Assembly: GCA_002786025.1 (NCBI GenBank)
Contig: NHNW01000026.1
Span: 434,001-498,000 of the forward strand
Direction: 5' to 3'
Origin: Zasmidium citrigriseum
Taxonomy: Eukaryota > Ascomycota > Dothideomycetes > Mycosphaerellales > Mycosphaerellaceae
DNA: 64,000 bases
Shown here: positions 11,019 to 20,333 of the stretch, piece after piece
How positions within the stretch are numbered: position 1 is the first letter of the stretch
How the letters are laid out: each line of letters begins with the position of its first letter
Position numbers and translations under genes: made by a program
Notes under the pieces: model-generated
What the model was told of the DNA's origin: nothing
Seen by the model: only the letters and a program-made list of their open reading frames with translations
Databases searched by the model: none

Positions 11019-12937
11019 TCAAACTCCCATCCCCCACTCAAACTTCTCATCATCATGAAAACAATACGGCACCGGAGAATGCTTCCAATGCGGACTAACC
11101 CTCTCATCCTCAAACCTCACAACCGGCGCCAAAATAAAATGATCCTTCCCAAAAGGACTCTCCTCAAATTTCGAAAACAACTCCCTCCTCTGCAGCAAAT
11201 CCGACTGCTCCCTCCAAGCATCCAACATAACGACAAGCAGATCCTCCATGTGGAGATCAGGAGTCATGGTCGCGAACTTGAAAGTCTCTTGGATCTTTTG
11301 TACGATTTCGGGTGGGTAGAGTCCGAAAGCTTGGGTGAGTTGGATGCAGTCTGCGGCGACGAGGACGGTGCTGGCGTGGTAGGAGCCGCCGTGTTTGGCG
11401 CGGTCGCGGAGGGCGAGGAGGACGTCCAGAGCGCCGATGGCGCCGGTCATCATGTCTGCGACGGGGAGTGGGGGGAGGACTCCGGTGCCTTCTTCGAAGC
11501 CGTATGCTTTTCCGTTGACGTAGCTGCAGCCAGAGGCTGCGTCGGCACATTGCTGGTAGCCGGGTCGCTCGGCGTATGTGCCTTCTTGACCGTAGCAGTT
11601 CTCATCGACGTACACGATTCCCTTGTTACGCTTCCTTGCCATTTCGATCATGGGGACGAGACCGAAGCCTTTGTGTTGCATTGAGCGGAATCGGAAGCCT
11701 TGCACAATCACGTCGGCGCCCTCAAGGATCTTTTGCAATTCCTGACGATTTGCGTCATTGGTGAGGTCTAGGGGATATGTGTACTTGCCTACTGTCAGAG
11801 ACAGCTGCAAGACCTGCAGAGAGATCAGTATGACCCAGTTCGTCGAAGATTTAGGGAACCTTACGTTGGGATCCGGCAGATTGGGACTCTGGACTTTCAC
11901 CACCTCTGCTCCAAGAGACGTCATCACCGCGCCGACCACAGGCCCAGCGATAACTCGAGCCAACTCAACAATTTTGATGCCCGCCAGCGGCCTGTCGTCT
12001 CCAGGTACAATCGGAAAGGGCACTGGCGGCAGGCTCTCTGTCCCAAGCACCTTTTCATAATCGATCAGTGCACGACGCTCTAGTGTCTTTCCCATCAGCG
12101 TGTCCCTCCATTGCTTGGGCGAGTAGACTGTCTGCCCGCACAATCCATGTTCCATGTTCTTTTGCTCCAGCTCGCGAGCTGAGTATGTCGAGATTGTTGA
12201 CTTAATGAGCTCGTACGCTTCTTCATTGGTCTTCGCTGGTGCTTCAATGTCCATGCCGTAGGCTTCGAAGAATAGCTCCGGTCGCAGGTTACCAATGGTC
12301 TGGTACCAGACCTTCTTGTCCTTCGTTGGATAGATTGCCCAGCCGCGGCTCCTCACTGCACGATTGCCAAAGTCAGCGTTTGTTCAAGTATTCCATATGG
12401 TTCCAATTCTGACGGTTGTGAGCCGTCCTGAATTTGGGATACGTACTGCAGTTCTTGTGCATACAGCCCTTGTCAAGGTCTTTTCCCATCTTGAACAAGG
12501 AGCCATCTCGCGCCATCTGAGCCATCGTCTTCCCGTTGATAGCAACCAGAGAAGCACTGGCAAGATACATGCCAGCATGGTCGGTGTCGATGCTGATTTT
12601 GCCAGGATCGATGTTTTTCAAAGCCAGAATTTCCTTCGATACTATGCCGATCAATGCATGGACGACCGCGGACTGAGAAGAGATCAGCATGAATGAACGG
12701 AACTCCATGGGGTTGCATTCGTACCAGAACCTGGCCTTTGATCGGACCAGGGGTGATTGGAAGTTCACCGCCCGTAAATACCACATCCTCGAGAGCCTTT
12801 GGATCTTTGGTAAAGCCAGGAGTGATGCTCGTGATGTGCTTCAGGAGCCGCCGGCAATCGTGAGGAACTGTGATGAACTCTTTGTCTGTGTATGTGCCAG
12901 GTCCATAAAGACCCTCTGTGGTCTCGTGTTCAGACAT
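11019..12937 (-). CDS. CoA-transferase family III (CaiB/BaiF) protein, 574 aa, four exons
   Basis: Exons are 12937-12725, 12672-12447, 12355-11865 and 11813-11019. Introns are 51-91 bp with GTACGA, GTACGT and GTAAGG donors; the last is a multiple of three and carries no stop, so it could be mistaken for coding. The protein has the class III fold marks: ISIDTDHAGMYL in the N-terminal half, GIKIVELARVIAGPVVGAVMTSLGAEVVKV (split: GIKIVELARVIAGP, then TSLGAEVVKV), PLDLTNDANRQEL, GADVIVQGFR and PVADMMTGAIGALDVLLAL. Members move CoA between acids such as formate/oxalate, carnitine or succinate; the substrate is unknown here. The start at MSEHETTEG is chosen; an in-frame ATG lies 15 codons upstream. 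It converges on the dehydrogenase-like gene (283 bp apart). Confidence 0.85.
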
Positions 12938-14034
12938 TGAAGCAACCGGTAAGATGTCTACGGAATATTCGTTTTGGCACAATCAAGATTTTATCCAGCC
13001 GAAAAGGTTCCCAGAAGCTGTGATCGTTGAGGTCGAACAAAGTTCGCGAGACAGGTGACGATCCCAAAATCCACACCTCCCAGGACCGCTGCTTGCATGT
13101 ACGACGTCAGACAGGGAGCTCGCGGCAGGCCATTAATCGGCTCTGATCTCATGTTGCACCTGGACGGCCGATATGATGAGCCAGGATCCAGAACGCACGA
13201 ATCAGAGTAACGACGGAGCACCGAGAACCTTTGCAGCATGGCTTTGAAGCTGGAGCTATAAGCTCTGTGGCTTCGGTGCCTGGAGCATTTGCAATGCCCC
13301 AAAAGCACCATCGGCTGTGCTAGTTTCGGAAACCTGCGGTCCTTACGTGAGCAGGAAAATACTGCATGTGGTAGCCATGTCGTCGAGTTCCCTTGCAGTC
13401 GCGGTGATGTGTTAGTAAGAATATGCAGGTGCCGACTGAAGCTCGGCTCGCCGTAATGAGCCTTTCCAGGTGCTCATTACCCCGATGTGGTATCTATTCT
13501 AGCCAGCAAATAAATCAGCGTAAGTCGTGAGCCGATTCACGTCGTGACATTTCAATGTTAATATTCACAGCTTTCGTGGACAATGTTGGTATTCGAACTT
13601 GTAGCAACTGTTGTGTTGTTCTCGGTTCCATCAGGAGTACGATGAACATTCGTCCGGCTACTCAGACGCTGCTCCAGATCTGCTAGTGATGACATTCCTT
13701 TCGAAAATGCAACTATACTCGGTGGTGCAGGTCGATTTGCTCTTGTTTGGAGAATGCTTTGGCATACCGGGCCGGTCCAGGAGATGTCAGACGCAGATTG
13801 CACGGAACCTGAGGCCCAGAAGTGACGCAGTATCTTCCACGCCTTCAACGGAGAGCTTGAGGAGGTGACATTTTGAAGACACGGACATTGTGCGTGGCGT
13901 TGTTGATGAGAAAAGCGCGTAGACGCGCCTGCTTCGTGAAATAAGGCTGCGCTAAGCACGCCGGCATCGGCTCGGACCCCACTCCGAGCGCTTCTCCAAC
14001 CTTAACGCCGACCTCAGCCATCGATCAGCAACAC
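12938..14034. other. Intergenic region, nothing recognised
   Basis: About 1.1 kb between the CoA-transferase start and the HAD hydrolase start. Open frames of up to 133 codons exist on the minus strand (13558-13959) but have no recognisable motif, biased composition or splice partner. The 54 bp before 14035 should be the 5' leader of the HAD gene. Confidence 0.5.
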
Positions 14035-15298
14035 ATGGCGACCGCCCTACGACCTCTGACAAGCTCCCGCAGCTTCGCCGTCCCTAGAGCCATCAAGGCA
14101 GCTGGAGCAGCTGTTCAGGCTCCACTGCAATGGCGTCGACCGTTTCAGACCTCGCCCACCGGCAGCAGCAGCATACCTGATTACGCCTTTGCTTTCGAGT
14201 ATGTTTCTCCCACGCCTTGTTATGAGGCACAGCTAATGGGAGACACGCAGTATCGATGGCGTCCTAGTCCGCTCCTCCGCCCCTCTACCCGGGGCCTCGC
14301 AAGCCCTTAGATACCTCCAATCCGAGCGAATCCCCTTCATCCTCCTCACCAACGGCGGCGGCAAGAGCGAAGAAGAGCGAGTCTCAGATCTCCAGTCTAA
14401 GCTCGACGTGGAGTTGGATACTAGCATGATCGTTCAATCTCATACACCCTTCGCCGATCTGACCGATCTCCACGACAAGACCGTGCTGGTGGCAGGAGGG
14501 GACTACGACAAGTGCCAGCTCGTGGCCCAAAAGTACGGCTTCAAGAATGTGGTCACGCCAGGAGATATTGTGGTAGCATATCCAGATATCTGGCCTTTCA
14601 GCAAGGTGTTCTTGGATTACTACAAGGGCTTTGCGAAGCCACTGCCAAAGCCCATTATACCACACAGCACTTCGAAAGATGCTTTGAAGATTGATGCCGT
14701 CTTCGTATACAATGACCCACGGGACTGGGGACTTGATGCGCACATCATTCTGGACGCACTTCTCTCCGAAGGCGGATATCTTGGGACTCTGTCAAAGAAG
14801 AATGGCAATGCTTCCCTTCCCAACAAGGGCTACCTGCAAGACTCTCAACCGCCTCTCTACTACTCCAACCCGGACATGTGGTGGGCAACCTCCTACCACC
14901 TGTCACGCCTGGGCCAAGGAGGTTTTACTGCCGCCTTCGACGGTCTCTGGAGTTCCGTGACCGGTGGTGCACAGCTCCGCAAGACCATCATCGGCAAGCC
15001 TCACCAAGAAACCTACGAATTCGCCGAACGACGACTACGAGCACACAGAAAGCATCTGTTCGGACAGATTGGGTTGAATGATCCTTTGAGAAGGGTATAC
15101 ATGATTGGAGACAATCCTGAAAGCGATATTCAAGGCGCGAACAATTATCGGAGTCCGTATGGGAGTGATTGGACGAGCGTGTTGATCAAGACCGGGGTGT
15201 GGAAGGAGGGGACGGAGCCAGCACATAAGCCGAAGATGATTCGGGAGAATGTGTTGGATGCCGTGCAGTGGGCCGTGGAGGATGCAAAAAAGCATTGA
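14035..15298 (+). CDS. Mitochondrial HAD-superfamily class IIA hydrolase (CECR5/YKR070W-like)
   Basis: Exons 14035-14198 and 14251-15298 are joined across a 52-bp GTATGT...CAG intron and encode 403 aa. The intron falls exactly inside HAD motif I, giving FDIDGVLVRS with the nucleophile Asp. Further motifs are FILLTNGGGKSEEER (motif II region), KPHQETYEFAERRL and VYMIGDNPESDIQGAN (motif IV Asp pair). The first 45 residues are Arg/Ser/Ala-rich without acids, typical of a mitochondrial presequence. Size and layout match the fungal YKR070W / vertebrate CECR5 (HDHD5) group, whose physiological substrate is unknown. Its 3' end lies 165 bp from the convergent dehydrogenase gene. Confidence 0.87.
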
Positions 15299-15463
15299 GC
15301 ATTGCAGCTGGAACGACTAAAAGTGTAAAGCGATATACCCTGATAGACCCTACGAATAGAATATGTTGATCATGGATCGAGGCAAATCTTCGTCGTTGCT
15401 CAATTGTGCTCCCATGAATTCTAGACGTCTATACCTGGTCGTAAACATACAATCGAACTAGAT

Positions 15464-16636
15464 CTACGAAGCATTCTTCCCACCCTTCCCATAAATACTC
15501 CTAATCTCCTCACAAACAGCCTCCGTAACCTCCTTCGTCCCAGCGTTTCCACCCAAATCCCTCGCCAGCACCCCCTTCTCACAAACCCTCTCCACCGCCA
15601 CCATCAACTTCTCCGCCGCCTCCCCCTCCCCCAACCACCTCATCATCTCACTCGCCGTCCAAAAAGTCCCCACAGGATTCGCCACCCCCTTTCCCGTAAT
15701 ATCAAAAGCACTCCCATGAATCGGCTCAAACATACTCGGATTCCGCCTCGTAGGATCCAGATTACTCGTCGGCGCAATCCCAATAGAACCCGCCAGGGCA
15801 GCGGCCAAATCAGAGAGAATGTCCGCGTGGAGGTTCGTCGCGACGATGGTATCGAGGGATTTTGGCTGGAGGACCATGCGGCAGGTCATTGCGTCGACGA
15901 GCATTTTCTCTACAGTTACTGTGGGGAAGTCCTTTGCGACGAGGGCGGCGATTTCGTCCCACATTACCATTCCGTTTCGTTGGGCGTTGGATTTCGTTAC
16001 GACTGTGAGATGTTTTCGCGGGCGGGACTCGGCGGTTTGGAAGGCGAAGCGGATGAGGCGCTCGACGCAGTGGCGCGTGAAGATGGAGACTTCGGTGGAG
16101 GTTTCCCAGGGTTGGCCGATGTGCGAGCGGCCGCCTTGGCCGGCGTACTCGCCTTCACTGTTCTCGCGGATTATCACCCAGTCGAGGTCGCCCGGGGAGG
16201 CTTTGCGGAGGGGGGATTCGGTCCCCCGGAGGATGCGGGTGGGCCGGACGTTGGCGTATTGTTGGAGGGGTTGGCAGATTGCGAGGCGGAGGCCCCAGAG
16301 GGAGATGTGGTCGGGGACGTCTGTTGAATATCAGCGGCATGTTTGTGATGGAAGAGGATAGAGTGGCGTACCTGGTGCACCAACAGCGCCGAAGAGAATG
16401 GCATCGTGCTTTTTCAGACTTTCGAGTCCGCCATCCGGGATGTATTTCCCAGTCTTTTTGTACGTCTCTGAGCTCCAGTCATAGTTCTCAAAGTCCAGTT
16501 TGAAGGATCCTGATGCATTACTCAGTGTCTTGAGGACCTCGACCCCGGCATCGATGACTTCCGGGCCAATGCCATCCGCGGGCATGCAGGCTATGCTGTA
16601 AGTCTTGGAGTCTTGTGAGATGGCGATTGGCGACAT
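15464..16636 (-). CDS. Tartrate dehydrogenase / D-malate dehydrogenase-like beta-decarboxylating enzyme
   Basis: Exons 16636-16372 and 16320-15464 (51-bp intron, GTACGC donor) encode 373 aa. This is the isocitrate/isopropylmalate dehydrogenase fold: ACMPADGIGPEVIDAG at the N-terminus, DAILFGAVGAP, VIIRENSEGEYAGQGGR (substrate Arg/Tyr region), TKSNAQRNGMVMWDE, and ATNLHADILSDLAAALAGSIGIAPTSN split across the metal-binding Asp cluster, then FEPIHGSAFDITGKGVANP. The GEYAGQGGR wording and absence of a leucine-pathway signature favour the tartrate/D-malate (TtuC/YeaU-like) subfamily over LEU2; this is family knowledge, not proof. No mitochondrial presequence. Such enzymes oxidise and decarboxylate tartrate or D-malate with NAD. 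Confidence 0.85.
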
Positions 16637-17227
16637 GTTGGGATGATGTCAATCTGTTCCAAGGAAGGGTTGGAGACAAAGGAGCACAGTCGAAGTCGAA
16701 GTATATGTAGGTTGCAGAAACCAAGTGAGGTCAACGAGGGCCGACAATTGCCGACGTGCAGGTGGGTGAAAGTTTAGCCTGAAATCGAGCTTCGTCCAAG
16801 AAGACATCTCCGTCGAGACTTCTGAAATTGGCAACACAAGTCTTGGAAGTCAAGAAATACCATGCTTCGAGTCGTTCCGTGGATGGGTTGACATTCATCG
16901 TTGAGGCTGAATTACGACTTCGATATCCCCAGCAAAAGGCCATCCTGCATGCCGGATTTCGCTGCCCAGATGCCAGCAGCTTCAGATACACCGCGCTCGT
17001 TCTCTTGTACACAGCCTTGAGACTGCTTGCCGGTCTCTGGACGACTTGAGATGCTCGAGATTTCTATGCGGCTCATGGAAGGTGACGTTGAAGGCCGGTT
17101 CGCCACGAGCCGGCGGGACGAGGAGGCTGGCGATCTCAAGCAGTCCCGGCAGTCTTCAGTAGCATGTCCAGCGCATGAACATGCAGTGTCTTCTATTCTG
17201 GAATGCCAGCAGGACCAGGCCGGTTGC
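16637..17227. other. Intergenic region, nothing recognised
   Basis: About 590 bp between the dehydrogenase start and the stop of the first trio gene. Short frames only. The part next to 16637 should hold the dehydrogenase promoter. Confidence 0.5.
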
Positions 17228-17851
17228 TCAACGCATTTTGCGGATCGTCCAAACTGCAAGCTGGACCCCCCACACATGGTGACGCCAATTCATGTACTTG
17301 TCAGCAGCTCGGATCATGGAAATGCAATGCAATATTCGATGGCGAATCCCAAAATCGGCCCAGGGGGCAAATGCATGCAGCTTCATGACTTTGAACCTTG
17401 CCGATAGCAACTTCTTTGAGGAGGTGGCAGCGTCGGCGAAGTCATGCTCGTTGGGCAAGATCAAGGTTTTCCTTGGAATCATAATATCCCCTATGCGGTA
17501 TGCATCTTTCTCGCACTCCAGGACTTCTAGATGCGCTTCGAGTCGTTTGATGTGTCGTCCGTGCCTCAGCTGTTCTTCTTCGTTGAAATTGGAGTTCTGG
17601 GCGTCTTTTATTGCGCTGCACATAAGCTCGTCGAAGTATTCTTCCCTTTCTTCCCATTCTTCCTCGCGCTCCTCAAGTGACTTCGTCGAGGAAAATCTTG
17701 AAGAGCCAGAGAATGTTCTGTGGGAAATCGCGGCATTGTGGTGTATGGCCGGTCGGAATATCAGAGTGTTCGTGCGGCCAGCAATAGTCCTTCGAAAACA
17801 ATACCTCGGAGCTCGCGCTTTGTGAGTGGCAGTACGGCTGAGCAGTGACAT
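17228..17851 (-). CDS. Tandem family B, copy 1: putative mitochondrial coiled-coil protein, 207 aa
   Basis: Single exon, start ATG at 17851. The first 58 residues are basic, Ser/Thr/Arg-rich and almost free of acids, ending SHRTFSGSSRFSS, a typical mitochondrial presequence. A charged Glu-rich helix follows (LEEREEEWEEREEYFDEL), then a linker, then the motif RFKVMKLHAFAPWADFG shared with the next two genes, and a hydrophobic/aromatic C-terminus that may lie on a membrane. I do not recognise a named domain. The two neighbours on the same strand have the same architecture (basic leader, coiled coil, '[FL][KR]xx KLxxFAPxxxx' motif, hydrophobic tail), so this is the most diverged copy of a local duplication. 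Function unknown. Confidence 0.6.
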   Translation of the reverse strand: MSLLSRTATHKARAPRYCFRRTIAGRTNTLIFRPAIHHNAAISHRTFSGSSRFSSTKSLEEREEEWEEREEYFDELMCSAIKDAQNSNFNEEEQLRHGRHIKRLEAHLEVLECEKDAYRIGDIMIPRKTLILPNEHDFADAATSSKKLLSARFKVMKLHAFAPWADFGIRHRILHCISMIRAADKYMNWRHHVWGVQLAVWTIRKMR

Positions 17852-18484
17852 TGCGATGGTGCTTGATGGAGAGTTCGAGTGGAAGGAGATTCATCTGCTC
17901 CGCGCCGCGTAAAGCTTAAAATCCAAGCAAATACGCCAACCCACGTGACGGCGCGATCAACGGACGGGCCCTCGACACTGTTTGGGCAGCGTACGTCTTG
18001 TAATTGAAAGTTTTGGAAACTGCAAGGTTTGGGACAAGTTTTCATTCACGCAAACTCGAACAGTCACATTCTTATCGTGACTTAGGCTAATGTCAAACAT
18101 TCGGCGCTTCTGTAGGACAAGACTCTGACTTCGATTGGTGATCGCGATTATAGCGCCTCGCTCAATTGTGAAGAAAGCCCCAAAATTGGAAAGTGCAGGG
18201 CGGAGACCTTTTCCAATTGACAACCAACGCGACCCTCTCGACAATCCAGAATACGTTATTTGCTGTTTACCATCCAAATCGCCATTTCAGCTCCGCAAGC
18301 GCGAAACGTAATCTCCTCTCTTTTTGAATAGTCGTTCTGTGTGGTTGATTCTCTGAAACCGTGAGATCCTCGAATACTTGAGAACCTGTGGAGGCCGCAA
18401 GTCAAGGAGGCGTACGCGACATTTATGCTCGCATTCTGTGTTGCGGTAGACTTTTTCCACCTCTTTGCCGTCAATTTCATGTGG
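17852..18484. other. Spacer between tandem copies
   Basis: About 630 bp upstream of family B copy 1. It should contain that gene's promoter. Only short open frames; no recognisable coding remnant of a further copy was found by eye. Confidence 0.45.
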
Positions 18485-19168
18485 TCAGAGTCGCGATTTG
18501 AGCATCTGCACAAGACCTAAGATGACGCGCGGGACCAAGTATTTGAGCATCCTCAACAGCATTTTGATACACAACGCAAGCCGTCGTACCAATGGGACTT
18601 CGGATGGAGGAGCAAAGGTGTACAGCTTCCAGGCCCTCAGTTCGGTCGAAAAGGATCTCTTGAGAGGGGGAAGAATCATCATGATTATCCTTTCAACGTG
18701 TTCCCTTTGATGAAAAGCAATTTGATCTTTGCGAATCATGGCCATCAGTGCTGATGTCGACTGATAAAGCATGCGTTTGGCCTGTACAGCCTCCAAATCC
18801 GCAGCAAGACGCTGAGCCATACGCTCGCGCCGTGCCTCGGCACTTTTGCCTCCCCCCGAGCGCATTTGCGAGTGTCTTATCAAGCCTGCCATGCTGTGTT
18901 CGATCTGTTGCTCTTTCTCGGTCCATTCTCTTTCCAACGCTTCGCACTCCCTCGGGTCCCATTGAGGTTGGGGCGGACGGGATGATGGCTTCTTGAACGG
19001 CTTCGAGGCCTCGGATAGTCGTCTTCGCTTTCGCCGTTCGTCTTGCAGTATTGGTGTCCCAGCGATGGTTCTGCGGAGCTCATGATTGCGACATCGGAGG
19101 TGAAAGGCTAGTGGTCCAGCTCCTACTCCTCGCAGCGGCGCAAGCGAGGTATTCAGAATGAAATGCAT
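18485..19168 (-). CDS. Tandem family B, copy 2: putative mitochondrial coiled-coil protein, 227 aa
   Basis: Single exon. The frame is open further upstream, but the first suitable ATG is at 19168, giving a leader starting MHFILNTSLAPLRG that is basic and acid-free, as expected for mitochondrial import. The middle holds a Lys/Arg cluster (RRKRRRLSEASKPFKK), then a long charged helix around REWTEKEQQIEHSM and RRERMAQRLAADLEAVQAKR. Near the C-terminus stands the family motif ELRAWKLYTFAPPSEVP, followed by a hydrophobic basic helix (CIKMLLRMLKYLVPRVILGL) that could insert in a membrane. It matches copies 1 and 3 in order of parts and in the KLxxFAP motif. No known domain recognised. Confidence 0.6.
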   Translation of the reverse strand: MHFILNTSLAPLRGVGAGPLAFHLRCRNHELRRTIAGTPILQDERRKRRRLSEASKPFKKPSSRPPQPQWDPRECEALEREWTEKEQQIEHSMAGLIRHSQMRSGGGKSAEARRERMAQRLAADLEAVQAKRMLYQSTSALMAMIRKDQIAFHQREHVERIIMMILPPLKRSFSTELRAWKLYTFAPPSEVPLVRRLALCIKMLLRMLKYLVPRVILGLVQMLKSRL

Positions 19169-19509
19169 TGCGAATCCAGAGCTCGTGCTCTGTCGCGACG
19201 TTGCAGATTTGAATAGTAGAACTTCACAGTCAGTCTGAAGTTTACACCGCTCCCGTGTGGGCACTCTTCCATACCCCTGTCGCGATCAGCACGTGAGGTC
19301 GTGTAACGTTGCACCGAAGACGAGGCATAGGTTTTTCGGTGCTCCTCCTTGATCACATAGCCATCGGCACCCTTGGTTCGAACCGTTCCCATTGAAAGCA
19401 GCGCTGTACCAGTCATGTAGTGAGTAAGACCATGCTCACGCTCAAGTCAAATACAAGCCTTGCGGCTTCTTCTCCTCCCGGCAGCGATCCCGCCATTCCC
19501 ATGCAGATT
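19169..19509. other. Spacer between tandem copies
   Basis: About 340 bp separating family B copies 2 and 3; expected to hold the promoter of copy 2 and the terminator of copy 3. No other feature seen. Confidence 0.45.
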
Positions 19510-20268
19510 TCAGGACTTCTTACGCCTCAGCGAAAAGCCCAGAATGCTACTCAATGACCGGAAGAACCCGTACTGTACCAGACGGAAGAAAAGTCGAAAG
19601 AAAGCTCCGAATTTCTCGTAGAAGCCAACGTCAGACATGGGAGCGAAGATGCGCAGCTTCCAGATTTTGAATTCCAGTTGCAGCGCCTTGTCCCAAACGT
19701 ATTGACTTGTTGCGATTGGGCCGTCTGGCGACCCCATCACCTGCACCACGCCATCTCTGTACTTTTTATTGAACGTGAGGCTTTTCAGCTGGTCAGCATC
19801 TGCCACCCATCGTAGCTTGGCTCCCTCTAAAGATCTTCTGAAATGCCGTTGGAGCTCCACGATATCCTGTTCGGCCTTCAGTATTTGTAGCCTCCGCTCA
19901 CGCTCCAGTCGAGCTAGCTTGCTGCGGCCGGAACCTGGAGCTCCATCTTCGACTTCGCGCATCTGATCTTGAATCTCTCGTTCTCGCGTCCTCATATCCT
20001 CTTCTAATACTTGTCGGCCGGGTATGTATGAGCCAGGGCGTTCAAAGGCCTTCTTTTGGGCGGTGAAGGGAGCTCGTGGGCGTAGTTTACGTGACAGAGA
20101 ACCAGTGCTCGAGAACATTCTGCGAAAGTCCTCTCGTTCCGGCCGACACGGAACGGCATTGGCACAGCGACTCAGCCGAGCACCTCGTGTCCCAATGAGA
20201 CGTCTCCATGGATTCGATGTTGTGCTGCCCGGTGGATGGAGGCGCGTGGTCAGGCCTAGTATCGACAT
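19510..20268 (-). CDS. Tandem family B, copy 3: putative mitochondrial coiled-coil protein, 252 aa
   Basis: Single exon, ATG at 20268. The first 65 residues are basic with Ser/Thr and contain RRMFSSTGSLSRKLRPR, a presequence-like stretch. A long charged coiled coil follows (EEDMRTREREIQDQMREVE through RLERERRLQILKAEQDIVEL). The shared motif is LEFKIWKLRIFAPMSDVGF, then an aromatic hydrophobic tail (FGAFFRLFFRLVQYGFF) and a basic end. It is the best-preserved member of the trio. Its start lies only 66 bp from the start of the divergent HET gene, so the two probably share a promoter region. No recognised domain; function unknown. Confidence 0.65.
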   Translation of the reverse strand: MSILGLTTRLHPPGSTTSNPWRRLIGTRGARLSRCANAVPCRPEREDFRRMFSSTGSLSRKLRPRAPFTAQKKAFERPGSYIPGRQVLEEDMRTREREIQDQMREVEDGAPGSGRSKLARLERERRLQILKAEQDIVELQRHFRRSLEGAKLRWVADADQLKSLTFNKKYRDGVVQVMGSPDGPIATSQYVWDKALQLEFKIWKLRIFAPMSDVGFYEKFGAFFRLFFRLVQYGFFRSLSSILGFSLRRKKS

Positions 20269-20333
20269 TTTGTTTGGTCGCGACGTGAAGTCCAGAGCAC
20301 CAAGGTTTGCGCCGTCAGGGTGTAGCTTCGGCT

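Noticed and set aside
11055..11684. 209-codon plus-strand frame
   Set aside because: Antisense shadow of CoA-transferase exon 4, Gly/Ala/Val-rich because of the codon bias of the real gene.
11814..11864. Coding reading of the last CoA-transferase intron
   Set aside because: It is 51 bp with no stop, but has clean GTAAGG and CAG borders and breaks the family alignment if translated.
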